Of a stretch of 17,762 nt of DNA, positions 7,301-13,781 are shown one piece after another. Every line of letters begins with the position of its first letter. Position 1 is the stretch's first letter. A program made the translations under genes and the position numbers. The DNA is from JBGPJM01 sp041485385 (GTDB taxonomy: Bacteria; Planctomycetota; Phycisphaerae; Phycisphaerales; UBA1924): the NCBI GenBank assembly GCA_041485385.1, contig JBGPJM010000091.1, forward strand, positions 1 to 17,762, given 5' to 3'. The notes below the pieces were generated by a model. It had not been told where the DNA came from and ran no database searches. It worked only from the letters and a program-made list of their open reading frames with translations.

Positions 7301-7885
7301 TCGGGCGCGGACGTCGGCGGCGGTGGCGTCGCTGTGGAGGGCGATCCCCACGGCGATCATCGGATCGAGGCCGCGGGCCGCGAGCTGCTCGCGCGTCACC
7401 GCGCCGGCCTTCTCCAGGTCGGAGCCCTTCAGGCCCTCGACGATCTCCCAGGATCGCACGATCCCCGCGGCCAGATCGGGGTGGAGCTTCCAGACGTCGT
7501 TGATCCGCTCGACCGTAAGGAGCGGGCCGACCGCGGCCACGTCGGCGCCGCGCAGACCGTCCTTGAGCGTCGTGAAGTAGGCGTTGCTGCCGACGTAGTC
7601 CAGCAGGCGCAGGCCCGCGCCGTCGAGGGCCGCCTTCTGAGCGTCGGTGAGCGGGCCCTCGAAGTGGGCGACCACGCGGTGCTTGTCCTTCTGCCCGGCC
7701 AGGTCGCCCAGGGTCTGCGCCAGGGCCGCGCGGTCCTGCCGCACGGGCGCTGCCCCCGCTCCGGTCCGCCACTGCACCTGCGCCATCGCGCTGGGCGGGG
7801 CTGAGAGCCCGATGGCCAATCCGGCGACGAGACTCATGCACGGAACGAACGACATGCGGGTCGGCTTCGACCTGGGGATCAACAT
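4373..7885 (-). CDS. Secreted S8 serine protease, KP-43-like, with C-terminal dockerin repeats (1170 aa)
   Basis: Start ATG at 7885 has AAGGAGA a few bases upstream and opens a signal peptide (likely cut after Ala-Met-Ala at residues 33-35); the frame is open further upstream but without support. A propeptide-like region (36 to about 240) precedes the subtilisin domain. Catalytic residues visible: Asp275 (VYDAG), His300 (HSTHVAG), oxyanion Asn417 (WAAGN), Ser507 (GTSMASP). A jelly-roll module at about 590-700 ends in a 'PQPGGWLVEVRG..VPQGPQ' motif as in KP-43-type subtilases. A fibronectin-III-like module lies at about 820-915, then a nidogen-like beta region. The last 52 residues carry two EF-hand-like dockerin repeats (DWNHSGVLNSQDFFDFL and DFNGNGTTNSQDFFDFL) and end in FFAGC. 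Role: extracellular or surface protein degradation; the tail probably anchors or sorts it. It is downstream of ppk by 191 bp. Confidence 0.92.
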   Translation of the reverse strand: MLIPRSKPTRMSFVPCMSLVAGLAIGLSAPPSAMAQVQWRTGAGAAPVRQDRAALAQTLGDLAGQKDKHRVVAHFEGPLTDAQKAALDGAGLRLLDYVGSNAYFTTLKDGLRGADVAAVGPLLTVERINDVWKLHPDLAAGIVRSWEIVEGLKGSDLEKAGAVTREQLAARGLDPMIAVGIALHSDATAADVRARVLGLGARIVHEYQTIRGMDLEIPLSAIYRLASDDAVRYIEPALPPFGTCNDSNRALTGVDTVNAAPYNLSGAGIDVLVYDAGSIASHPGLAGRIIIGDGSANLQHSTHVAGTIGGTGAGEAGNVHRGMAPGVSHFYSYAVGGFVAGYFRHIVGDTEADYLAAINQGADIANNSVGSNVESNGWDCTWQGDYGLFNEMLDSLIRGERNGQNGVPFRTIWAAGNERQGTRCNIEPNGGSLGFYSIAPPQAGKNQVCVGAVNSNDDSITSFTSWGPTDDGRLKPDFCAPGCQNGGDAGVTSCAGASGYTALCGTSMASPTTTGIAALFMQDWRSLHSGGPDPLNSTIKAIFAHTAVDIVPPQAPVGPDYKTGFGSIRAPAIIDQLRSNNYVENQVAQGGSYTFVVVVAPTDTQFKATIVWDDYHGVANVNPNLVNDLDLVVHDPSGQRHYPWTLNPLNPGAAAVQTQEDHLNNIEQVFVANPQPGGWLVEVRGTSVPQGPQRFSAVASPVLINCADAGSAALDRDRYSCAATSASLRVVDCGLNTSNSVIDTVNVLVTSTTDTAGQVVTLTETAPESAAFLGSVPLSQVDGPGIVQVSPGDTLTLTYIDADNGAGGTNVPVTDTATIDCAAPVISGVAVTNITSRAARITFTTDEPTTATVRYGTTCGTLGAFMADTAYATTHTIDLANLQNATGYFFAVDALDLAANSATNNNGGACFTFTTLRAPNFFTELFTTDNDLDNKQITFVPGGGPDSYTACVVPASALPTDPAGGTVISQGDDIATLVTLSAGHTVSLYGVTYSTFWVTSNGYITFNSPDNNWTETLDAHFSQPRISAMFDDLYPTAGQLTWRQLADHSAFTWLNCPHYASGETNTFQIELFYDGRIRLTYLTMNSTGGLTGLSAGLGLDPAFTETDLSMLPASCVPPCACDWNHSGVLNSQDFFDFLTSFFAGNADFNGNGTTNSQDFFDFLTCFFAGC

Positions 7886-8076
7886 CCGGTTCTCCTTCAA
7901 GGGAGGGACTGGGAAAGTGCGAGGGGGGCAATCGGTTGCGTCGGGACGATTGGAGCGGCCACACGGAGCGCGGGGGGAGGGGGGGGCGCTCCTGTCATGA
8001 GTTTGCCCGAAAAGAACGCCGCTGACAAGCCCGGTCCGGCGATTTCCAGCAAAACGCGCCGTTCTCCCGATCTGCC

Positions 8077-10413
8077 CTACCCGAGAGCCTCCCGCATCAG
8101 CGTCCCGAACGTGCCCAGCACCGCCGGCGAGTCGGGCGCGGCGCCTGGCGGCGGGCTCCGCTGCACGTAGGTGCCGTCGGGGAGCAGGTCCCAAGCCTTG
8201 CGGCTGTCGGCCATCATCGCCTGGACGATGCGGTGCAGCTTGGCGCGGCTGGCCGGGTCGAGCACGGGGCAGGCCGCCTCCACCCGGTTGTTGAGGTTGC
8301 GGTACATCCAGTCGGCGCTGGCGATGTACCACTCGCCCATGAGCGGATCAGCGCGCCCGGCGCCGAAGTGGAAGAAGCGGGAGTGCTCGAGGAACCGGCC
8401 CACCACGGAGATGACCCGGATGTTCTCCGACATCCCCTTCACGCCGGGGCGGAGGCAGCAGAACCCGCGCACGAAGAGCGTGACCTCCGCGCCCGCGCAT
8501 GAGGCCTCGTAGAGCGTCTCCGTGACCTCCTGGTCGGCCATCGCGTTCATCTTGGCGATGATCCGCCCGTTCACCGGCGACTTGCCGGCGGCGAAGCGCC
8601 GGGCGGTCTCGGTCTCGCGCTCGATGAGCCCGATGAACCGCTGCTTCATGTTGACCGGCGCCACCAGCAGCGTTTCGAAGGTGTCTTGGCGCGAGCGCCC
8701 CGTGAGGAGGTTGAAGAGCTCGACCACGTCGTCGGTGATCGCGGGGTTGCAGGTGAACAGGCCAAGGTCGGTGTAGAGCTGGGCGGTGCGCGGGTGGTAG
8801 TTCCCCGTGCCAATGTGGGCGTAGGAGCGGATGCCGCTGCCCTCTTTCCTTACCACCAGCGCCGCCTTGCAGTGCGTCTTGAGCCCGACGACGCCGTAGG
8901 CCACGTGCGCCCCGGCCTTCTCCAGCATCTGCGCGAACTTCACGTTCCGCTGCTCGTCGAACCGCGCCCGCAGCTCCACCAGGCAGGCCACCTGCTTGCC
9001 CGCCTCGGCGGCGCGGATGAGGCTGGAGACGAACGTTGAGTCGCGGCTGGTGCGGTAGATCGTCTGCTTGATCGCCAGCACGTCCGGGTCGCGGGCGGCC
9101 TCGGAGATGAACCGCTCGGCGCTGGCCGCGAACGACTCGAATGGATGGTGCACCAGGATGTCGCCCTTGCGTATGAGCGAGAAGATGTCCGTCTGGGTGT
9201 CGGCGAGGCGCCGGGGGATGACCGGCGTCCAGCGCGGCCACTGGAGATCGGCGCGGGGGAGCTCGGCGATCTCGGTGAGCGTGGTGTAGTCCAGCAGCCC
9301 CGGGCGGGCGTCGATGTCCTCGGGCCCCAGCTCCAACTCCTCGGAGAGGTGGCGGACCAGGCGCGCCGAGGCGCCGGGCCCGGTCTCCATGCGCACGGCC
9401 TCGGCGAACCGCCGCTGCCTGAGCTGCGCCTCGACGAGGTCCAGCAGGTTGTCGGCGTCGTCGTCCTCGCCCGCCTGCGGCTCGCTGTCGCGCGTGACGC
9501 GGAAGGGGACCACCTCGAGGATCTCCATCCCCGGGAAGAGGTCGTCGAGGTTGTGCTTGATCACGTCGCGGAGGTTGACGAACCGTCCGCGCCCCAGGGC
9601 CCCGACGACCCCGATCACGATGGTCTCGTCGGCGTTCCGGCCCGCGGCGCCGTCGCCGGCGCCCCCTCTCCCGGCCGGCTGCCACGGCAGGCGCACCCAC
9701 TGCGTGAGCACGCTGGGGATCTTGACGCGCGCGAACAGCGGCTCCCCCACGCCCGGCTCGGCGAGCAGCACGCCGAAGTTCCGCGACAGGTTGGAGATGA
9801 ACGGGAAGCGGTGCCCCGGGTCCACCGACAGGGGCGTGAGCACCGGGAAGACATTCCTTCTATACCAGTCGTCGATCCACGCCCGCTCCCCAGGGAGCAG
9901 GTCGGCGTACTCCACCAGATCGATCCCTTCGCGCGCCAGCGCGGGGCGGACGGCGTTCTCGTACGCGCCCGTCTGCGCCGACTGCAGCTCGCGGATGGTC
10001 GCCCGCATCGTGTCCAGCAGCACCCGCGCCGCCAGTCCGTCCTGGTCCGGCCCGGCAAGCCCGGCCACCATCCGGCGCTTCAGCGCCCCCAGCCGCTTCA
10101 TCACGAACTCGTCCAGGTTCGAGGAGAAAATCGCCAGGAACTTCACGCGCTCCAGCAGCGGCGTCCGCTCGTCCCGCGCCAGCGCGAGCACGCGCCGGTT
10201 AAACTCCAGCCAGGAGAGATCGCGGTTGAAAACGCGGCTGCCCGGCTCGGCGTCGGGGCGGAAAATGGAGACCGGCGCGGGCCCGGCGAGCGCGGGGTCG
10301 GCGGGGGGGGGGAGGCTGACCGCCGCCGGAGTCGCGCCGTTGCTCGGGGCGGGCGCCGCCGCCGCGCGCCCGACCTCGGCCACCTTGTTCGTTCTTCCGG
10401 CCACCGGTGTCAT
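8077..10413 (-). CDS. ppk1: Polyphosphate kinase 1
   Basis: PPK1 reversibly builds inorganic polyphosphate from the gamma-phosphate of ATP through a phosphohistidine. Family landmarks are intact: the N-terminal NRDLSWLEFNRRVL (about 63-76), FLAIFSSNLDEF, the long head domain, and two phospholipase-D-like catalytic domains. His533 in HIGTGNYH corresponds to the autophosphorylated histidine (His435 in E. coli), and His677 in GRFLEHSRFFHF to the second essential histidine (His592). At 778 residues it is longer than the usual ~700: the extra length is an Ala/Pro-rich N-terminal leader of about 55 residues and a Gly-rich loop (PAGRGGAGDGAAGRNADE) near 250. It lies 60 bp downstream of the PTPS-like gene on the same strand and may be cotranscribed with it. 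No exopolyphosphatase gene is present here. The ATG at 10413 has only a purine-rich upstream region. Confidence 0.96.
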   Translation of the reverse strand: MTPVAGRTNKVAEVGRAAAAPAPSNGATPAAVSLPPPADPALAGPAPVSIFRPDAEPGSRVFNRDLSWLEFNRRVLALARDERTPLLERVKFLAIFSSNLDEFVMKRLGALKRRMVAGLAGPDQDGLAARVLLDTMRATIRELQSAQTGAYENAVRPALAREGIDLVEYADLLPGERAWIDDWYRRNVFPVLTPLSVDPGHRFPFISNLSRNFGVLLAEPGVGEPLFARVKIPSVLTQWVRLPWQPAGRGGAGDGAAGRNADETIVIGVVGALGRGRFVNLRDVIKHNLDDLFPGMEILEVVPFRVTRDSEPQAGEDDDADNLLDLVEAQLRQRRFAEAVRMETGPGASARLVRHLSEELELGPEDIDARPGLLDYTTLTEIAELPRADLQWPRWTPVIPRRLADTQTDIFSLIRKGDILVHHPFESFAASAERFISEAARDPDVLAIKQTIYRTSRDSTFVSSLIRAAEAGKQVACLVELRARFDEQRNVKFAQMLEKAGAHVAYGVVGLKTHCKAALVVRKEGSGIRSYAHIGTGNYHPRTAQLYTDLGLFTCNPAITDDVVELFNLLTGRSRQDTFETLLVAPVNMKQRFIGLIERETETARRFAAGKSPVNGRIIAKMNAMADQEVTETLYEASCAGAEVTLFVRGFCCLRPGVKGMSENIRVISVVGRFLEHSRFFHFGAGRADPLMGEWYIASADWMYRNLNNRVEAACPVLDPASRAKLHRIVQAMMADSRKAWDLLPDGTYVQRSPPPGAAPDSPAVLGTFGTLMREALG

Positions 10414-10473
10414 ATCGTTCCCGCTGCCCCCCCCTCCTCGCCCCCCGTCCCCGACCCGCTTCCTTCGTCTGCG

Positions 10474-10887
10474 TCAGGCTTGTACGTCGGCTCGCGAGCC
10501 GACATCATTGAGCCGCGCCCGATAAGTCACAGCGCACCCGTGGGCTTCCGTAACCCGAACACTCTCGACCCGAGCACCGCCCCCCGCCACCTTCTTCAAG
10601 CGCGCACCGAGTTCTACCGCGATATGCCGTGCCACGTTCTCCGCCGACGGATTGACCGTCTCAAACGGCGCCGTTGTATTGAGGTTTGTATTCCGGAAGG
10701 GGCCGGTGATGTCGGCGAGCATTCCTTCCACCGCGTGGAAATCAACCAGCAGCCCGTCGCTGTCCAGTTCCGCCCCGGCCACCGTCGCCGTCACGTGCCA
10801 GTCGTGCCCGTGGATCGGCTCGCGCTGCCCCGCGATCATCAGCGCGTGCGCGGCCGAAAACACCGTCTGGACGGAGAGCTCGAACAT
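10474..10887 (-). CDS. 6-pyruvoyl-tetrahydropterin synthase-like protein with altered active site (137 aa)
   Basis: The fold is that of the PTPS/QueD family, T-fold pterin enzymes of folate, biopterin and queuosine pathways. The zinc ligands are present: His14 (SAAHAL), His26 and His28 (HGHDWHV). The NPSAENVARHI motif (79-89) and the pterin-binding Glu114 (VTEAHG) are also conserved. The residues that do the chemistry are not: the Cys expected four positions before HGH is Arg, with Glu23 next to it, and the Asp-His of the usual LDHxxLN is Arg65-Asn66 (FRNTNLN). The only Cys is at 118. Glu-for-Cys is known in the PTPS-III branch that replaces FolB in folate synthesis, but that branch need not share the second change. 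QueD activity therefore should not be assumed. Start: ATG 10887 fits a leaderless promoter (TACAAT at 10897-10902); a GTG at 10950 behind AAGGAGG would add 21 low-complexity residues. Confidence 0.8.
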   Translation of the reverse strand: MFELSVQTVFSAAHALMIAGQREPIHGHDWHVTATVAGAELDSDGLLVDFHAVEGMLADITGPFRNTNLNTTAPFETVNPSAENVARHIAVELGARLKKVAGGGARVESVRVTEAHGCAVTYRARLNDVGSRADVQA

Positions 10888-10896
10888 CACGCCGGC

Positions 10897-10902
10897 ATTG
10901 TA
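10897..10902 (-). promoter_or_regulatory. Possible -10 element for the PTPS-like gene
   Basis: TACAAT (- strand) ends 9 nt before the ATG at 10887, so transcription would start about three bases before the start codon. There is no Shine-Dalgarno for this ATG. No -35 is obvious. Confidence 0.4.
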
Positions 10903-10978
10903 TGAGCGCCCGGCCCTCTCGCCCCCCCCGCTCCCTCGTTCATGGGCCACGCCCCGGCGCCTCCTTACGTTCCTCCCT

Positions 10979-13042
10979 CTAGCATCCCGCGAAGAAGGCC
11001 GTCAGGTAGTCGAAGAAATCCTGCGAGTTCACGGCCGTGTCGTGGTTGAAGTCGGCGCCGGGCGCGCCCGCGAAGAACGCCGTCAGGAAGTCGAAGAAGT
11101 CCTGTGAGTTCGCGATGCCGTCGTGGTTGAAATCCGCCGGGCACGGTGGCGGCGGCGGGGTCGGGCCGTAGATGTTCAGCTTCCAGTTCGTCCACGACCC
11201 CACATCGGTCGCGTCCTCGTCGCTGATCGTCAGCGTCCAGGTCCCCAGCGACCGCTCGTCCCAGTGCCGGCGCGTCGTAAAGATGTAGTTCGTGTAGTTG
11301 TCCGTCGGATCGTTCCGGGGCGTGGCCAGCACCGACTGCGTGCCGCTGGGCGCCGTCAGCACGATCCGCAGGTCGCCCACGAACGGGTGCGTCACGTTCA
11401 GCACCACCTCGACGGATTCCAGCAGCAGGTCGGTCGGCATGTCGTACGTCCGCGTGATCCCGGTCACGCTGTTGGGCGGGATCTGCTGCCCCACCGCCAG
11501 CGTCCCCGACGTCGCGGTCATCTCGGGCCCCACGTTCGTCCACGATGCCGCCATCGCGCACGCCGAGCCCGCGTCCACCGCCCCCAGCCCGTACTCGTAG
11601 TTGAGGTTGTGCCCCGCCGCGTTCACGCTCCAGCCCGCGTTCGTCGGATCATTCCTCCGCGCGGTATTCGCCAGGATGTGCTGCACGTCGCGCCAGGTCA
11701 GGGCCGGGTTGGCCTGCAGGACGAGGGCGACCACCCCCGCGGCCAGCGGGCTGGCCGCGCTGGTCCCGCCGAAGCTCGTCGTGTACGAGTTGATCGGGAC
11801 CGACGTGAAGATCCCCATGTCCGTCGCAACGTTCAGGTCGTGGTCCGACTGGGCCACCACCATCAGCGCCGATCCGCGCTCGCTGTACACGCTGCGCTGG
11901 TCCATGCTGTCGATCGCGCCCACCGGGATTACGAATCGGCTCGACGCGTACGGGTCGTAGTCCACGCGGTCGTTCAGCACCGACCCGTTCCCGGCCGCCC
12001 ACACGAAGACCTCGCCCAGCCCGGCGCGTCCGCTCGTTACCGCCGTCGTCAGCGCCGTCCGCTCCGCCGCGGTCATGTAGCTGATCGTCCCGATGTCAGC
12101 AGGACCCCAGGAGTTGGTCTTCACGAAGTTCAGGTCGTTGCGGAAGCCGAAGGCCGCGGCGTTGACCGCGCCCGACCCGTAATAGAGCTTCGCCAGCCCG
12201 CAGTCGTACGCCACGCCCGCGCCGCCCTCGTTGTTGTTGGCCCGCATGCCGACGATCCCCGCGCAGCTCGTGGCGTGGCCGTCGCTGGTGCCGCCCGCCT
12301 GGCTGGCCAGCGCGTTGTACGCCGCGGCCAGGTCGACGTGCGTGGTCGACCACCCCTGGTCGACGACGCCCACCACCACCCCCGTGCCCGTGTACCCCGC
12401 GTCCCATGCCGGCTCGGCGTTGATGTCGAACAGCGGGTTGACCGAGTTGTGCAGGCTCCACTCCAGGCCGAACGAAGGATCCGTGGGGAGGGTGCGCGGC
12501 CCGACGGGCATCCTCATATCCACCCACACGCCCGACACGCCCGCCACATTCCGGAGCCGCAGCGCCAGCCCGATCGCCGAATCCACCGTGAAGGCCGCGG
12601 CATCGGAATCCGCGATCCAGAACCCCGGGGCGCCATCCATCGCCCGCAGGCCCGCCCCCGCCACCTGAACCACCTGGGCCACGGTGCCCGGCACCCCGTT
12701 CGCTTTCGCATCCGCCGCCTCGATCACCACCCGCGCCCACAGCTCATACCCGCTCGCTGGCGCGGGCACGCGCCCCTGCTTGTCCGCACGATCGTCGTTC
12801 ACCCGCGCCGCCGCGGCCACCTTCCCGCCCCTTTGCACCATGAACGACTCGCTCCCCCGCCCGTCATCCATGAACGTCGGCACCACGATCAGCCGCGAGC
12901 CGTCCGCCCCCGCTCCCCCCGCTCCCGCCCCCCCCACTCCCTTCACGGCATCGTCCATTCCCATCGCGGCCCCGGCCAGCGTCACCACCGCGGTCACAAG
13001 CGCCGCACAGCCACGCCACGAATGGGGACCTGTTCGCGTCAT
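10979..13042 (-). CDS. Secreted kexin-like S8 protease with P domain and dockerin repeats (687 aa)
   Basis: ATG 13042 is chosen because it begins a signal peptide (basic start, hydrophobic CAALVTAVVTLAGAA) and has GGAG upstream; the frame continues to 13306 but that part is a GC-rich shadow. Residues ~30-190 look like a propeptide. The peptidase has Asp228 (VVDQG), His256 (DGHATSCAG, the kexin/furin-like form of HGTxCAG), oxyanion Asn352 (WAAGNGS) and Ser428 (GGTSAASPLAAG). A P/Homo-B domain follows (about 500-626: FVGDLRIVLTAPSGTQS, then RSLGTWTLTISDE), then a proline linker. The tail has two dockerin-like calcium-binding repeats (DFNHDGIANSQDFFDFL, DFNHDTAVNSQDFFDYL) ending in FFAGC. In eukaryotes the P domain is required for convertase folding. 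This enzyme should act outside the cytoplasm; its tail matches the KP-43-like protease at 4373-7885, so both are probably sorted alike. Confidence 0.93.
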   Translation of the reverse strand: MTRTGPHSWRGCAALVTAVVTLAGAAMGMDDAVKGVGGAGAGGAGADGSRLIVVPTFMDDGRGSESFMVQRGGKVAAAARVNDDRADKQGRVPAPASGYELWARVVIEAADAKANGVPGTVAQVVQVAGAGLRAMDGAPGFWIADSDAAAFTVDSAIGLALRLRNVAGVSGVWVDMRMPVGPRTLPTDPSFGLEWSLHNSVNPLFDINAEPAWDAGYTGTGVVVGVVDQGWSTTHVDLAAAYNALASQAGGTSDGHATSCAGIVGMRANNNEGGAGVAYDCGLAKLYYGSGAVNAAAFGFRNDLNFVKTNSWGPADIGTISYMTAAERTALTTAVTSGRAGLGEVFVWAAGNGSVLNDRVDYDPYASSRFVIPVGAIDSMDQRSVYSERGSALMVVAQSDHDLNVATDMGIFTSVPINSYTTSFGGTSAASPLAAGVVALVLQANPALTWRDVQHILANTARRNDPTNAGWSVNAAGHNLNYEYGLGAVDAGSACAMAASWTNVGPEMTATSGTLAVGQQIPPNSVTGITRTYDMPTDLLLESVEVVLNVTHPFVGDLRIVLTAPSGTQSVLATPRNDPTDNYTNYIFTTRRHWDERSLGTWTLTISDEDATDVGSWTNWKLNIYGPTPPPPPCPADFNHDGIANSQDFFDFLTAFFAGAPGADFNHDTAVNSQDFFDYLTAFFAGC

Positions 13043-13337
13043 ACCCGCTCCATTCCCCACGCCCGATATCTGTTCGCTTGTCCCGGGGCGCGCGTTGCAC
13101 CCGACCACCCCCGATCGTTCAAATCTACCTCTTACTCCCGGTTCCGCCACCCCCGTGGACCCGTCTGGCCCTGCTTCGGCCCCCGAGACCCCCCACCGCC
13201 CGCGGCGCCGCCCCAGACCCGCGCAAAGCGCCGATCCGGTCGCTCTCCGCTCGGTGCCGCGGCGGGCAAGGGGACTCGTCGCGCCGCCATCGAACGCACC
13301 CGCCACCCGCGAAGCGGTGATGCTGGACTTGCCCGCC
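13043..13337. other. Gap upstream of the kexin-like protease
   Basis: This 295-bp stretch lies between the DciA-like gene and the protease, both on the - strand. It should hold the protease promoter. Apart from the GGAG ribosome-binding site just before 13042, I see no gene, terminator hairpin or convincing promoter element. Confidence 0.4.
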
Positions 13338-13691
13338 CTACACCACCACCTTCACCCGTCGCACCGGCGCGGCGCACACCCTGATCATCTCCCGCTCCAG
13401 TCCCCCGCGCAGCAGCACCTCCACCGCGTACTTCGTCGCGGCGTCGGTCGCCTTCACTGTCAACACGCCGCGGTTGATCCCTTGCACGGCCGTCCGCTCC
13501 CGCAACTCGCCGGGCACCAGAGCCTCCCACGCCCCCCCCACTCCTTTCACCGCCCGAGCGTGCCTACGCAGGTCCTTCGTGATCGCGCCCATCACGCCGC
13601 GCAACGACAAATCACGCTCGGGTTTCACCCGCGCCTGCCGCAGCCGCTCCAACTCGCGCGGCTCAACCCGTGCCCGGCCTTCATCGCTCAT
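13338..13691 (-). CDS. DciA/DUF721-like protein, candidate replicative helicase loader (117 aa)
   Basis: The protein carries the DUF721 signature: a 'GAWEALVPGELRERTAV' segment followed by 'RGVLTVKATDAATKYAVE.LLRGGLE'. In this family a Trp-containing helix leads into a KH-like beta domain with the GxLxV strand. DciA is the widespread bacterial loader of the DnaB helicase, replacing DnaC; many planctomycetes have short DUF721 proteins of this length. The N-terminus is highly basic (Arg-rich), consistent with nucleic-acid or helicase binding. The start is set at ATG 13691 because a TATGCT element lies 7 nt upstream, giving a leaderless message; ATG 13703 with GGAG upstream would add four residues. 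It is divergent from the ABC ATPase. The family call is good but rests on a short domain. Confidence 0.7.
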   Translation of the reverse strand: MSDEGRARVEPRELERLRQARVKPERDLSLRGVMGAITKDLRRHARAVKGVGGAWEALVPGELRERTAVQGINRGVLTVKATDAATKYAVEVLLRGGLEREMIRVCAAPVRRVKVVV

Positions 13692-13698
13692 GCGCGTC

Positions 13699-13704
13699 AG
13701 CATA
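13699..13704 (-). promoter_or_regulatory. Possible -10 element for the DciA-like gene
   Basis: TATGCT on the - strand ends 7 nt before ATG 13691, placing the transcription start at or beside the start codon. It lies in the 90-bp divergent gap shared with the ABC ATPase gene. Confidence 0.35.
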
Positions 13705-13765
13705 GCCGCTCCGATCCGCGATCAACCGCTCAACCCCGCGCTAACTTCTCTCCGGCTCTTCGCGG

Positions 13766-13771
13766 TACCCT
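13766..13771 (+). promoter_or_regulatory. Possible -10 element for the ABC ATPase gene
   Basis: TACCCT ends 10 nt before ATG 13782, again with no Shine-Dalgarno, the same layout as at 3100 and 10897. The element is a poor match by itself; the repeated spacing is the main argument. Confidence 0.3.
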
Positions 13772-13781
13772 ACCCACCCGT

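Noticed and set aside
4025..7804. Very long + strand open frame (1259 codons)
   Set aside because: It runs antisense to the S8 protease with intact catalytic triad, is dominated by Arg/Gly/Val/Asp, and has no domain or start signal. Long antisense frames are normal in GC-rich DNA.
9145..10905. + strand open frame of 586 codons
   Set aside because: Antisense shadow of ppk1 and the PTPS-like gene; Arg/His/Pro-rich with no motif.
13043..13306. N-terminal extension of the kexin-like protease
   Set aside because: Signal peptide and ribosome-binding site fix the start at 13042; the extension is Arg/Gly-rich.
11123..13384. + strand open frame of 753 codons
   Set aside because: Antisense shadow of the kexin-like protease; composition dominated by Arg, His and Pro.
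12684..13781. Upstream in-frame extension of the ABC ATPase
   Set aside because: The extension overlaps the protease and DciA-like genes on the other strand and has no family similarity; the ATPase family starts at about 13782.
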